Positions 6,920 to 7,038 of a stretch of DNA of 7,038 nucleotides are shown one piece after another (the first letter of the stretch is position 1; each line of letters opens with the position of its first letter). Below the pieces are notes generated by a model that was given only the letters and a program-made list of their open reading frames with translations, was not told where the DNA came from and did no database searches. A program made the translations under genes and the position numbers. Source of the DNA: an uncultured Oscillospiraceae bacterium (GTDB lineage: Bacteria > Bacillota > Clostridia > Oscillospirales > Oscillospiraceae); the NCBI GenBank assembly GCA_934659415.1, contig CAKUHW010000052.1:1-7038 (forward strand). The letters are read 5' to 3'.

Positions 6920-6950
6920 GGCCGCGCCGGAGCTGGTGTCCGGCGCGGCC
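6920..6950 (-). terminator. Perfect 11-bp GC hairpin, probable terminator of a gene beyond the right edge
   Basis: Arms GGCCGCGCCGG (6920-6930) and CCGGCGCGGCC (6940-6950) pair perfectly over a 9-nt loop. On the minus strand the stem is followed by CTTTCTATG, a weak T-rich tail; on the plus strand it is followed by TTAAG. With a promoter for the next minus-strand gene starting about 100 nt later, the simplest reading is the terminator of an upstream minus-strand gene outside the window. The strand is uncertain. Confidence 0.55.
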
Positions 6951-6955
6951 TTAAG

Positions 6956-6987
6956 CCGTCAAAAAACTTAAGGACGTTTTTTGACGG
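6956..6987. repeat. Perfect 12-bp inverted repeat with A6/T6 arms
   Basis: CCGTCAAAAAAC (6956-6967) and GTTTTTTGACGG (6976-6987) are exact inverse complements around an 8-nt loop (TTAAGGAC). It lies 5 bp from the GC hairpin at 6920-6950. The A6 and T6 tracts inside the arms could give a U-tract in either direction, so a bidirectional terminator is possible, but the stem is less GC-rich than usual. Function is unknown. Confidence 0.6.
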
Positions 6988-7033
6988 GTAAGCTGCAGTC
7001 CGCCACGCGCACACAATGTCTCCTTAAGGACGT
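6967..7033. repeat. 11-bp direct repeat CTTAAGGACGT
   Basis: CTTAAGGACGT occurs at 6967-6977 and again at 7023-7033, 56 bp apart. The first copy spans the loop and part of the right arm of the A6/T6 hairpin. The second lies in TCCTTAAGGACGTCGAC at the window edge. It may mark a duplicated terminator piece or a site that continues past the edge. No coding sequence is supportable in 6988-7038. Confidence 0.55.
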
Positions 7034-7038
7034 CGACA

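Noticed and set aside
6968..7036. Possible C-terminal end of a minus-strand gene entering from the right edge (stop at 6968-6970)
   Set aside because: Only 22 codons are visible, two frames are equally open, and both use TTA codons that the large gene never uses. The stop falls inside the hairpin loop. There is not enough to call a gene.

Overview
This window holds one very large, incomplete gene on the minus strand and the regulatory leader in front of it. The GC-rich gene body, the strong AAGGAGG ribosome binding site, the C-terminal S-layer homology (SLH) repeats and the mix of DUF4430, GLUG and cadherin-like domains suggest a Gram-positive-type gut Clostridia (Oscillospiraceae/Ruminococcaceae-like). 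That placement is inferred from protein style and was not tested by a search.

Layout, read in the direction of transcription (right to left). The right edge (about 6900-7038) has two perfect hairpins and a short direct repeat, and no supportable gene. From 6824 to 6919 there is AT-rich intergenic DNA. An extended -10 promoter (6815-6823) then leads into a cobalamin (B12) riboswitch aptamer (6609-6791). After the aptamer come an intrinsic terminator (6524-6559), enclosed by two further long-range inverted repeats, a consensus ribosome binding site (6461-6467) and the start codon at 6453. The reading frame stays open for 2151 codons to position 1, so the C-terminus and stop codon lie outside the window.

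The protein is a secreted, cell-wall-anchored surface protein. In order it has a signal peptide, a DUF4430 (transcobalamin C-terminal-like) domain, a cadherin-like beta-sandwich, several unassigned beta-rich stretches, a GLUG repeat block, two Cys/His modules, a helical spacer, a second and clearer DUF4430 domain, and SLH repeats (two complete, a third cut by the window edge).

The main point is how these parts fit together. A B12-sensing RNA controls a wall-anchored protein carrying two domains related to the cobalamin-binding beta domain of animal transcobalamin and intrinsic factor. The simplest reading is a B12-repressed surface corrinoid capture or presentation protein, which is a hypothesis. 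The long plus-strand open frame over the same DNA (61-6474) is a codon-aligned mirror of the real gene, open only because the gene never uses TTA, CTA or TCA codons.
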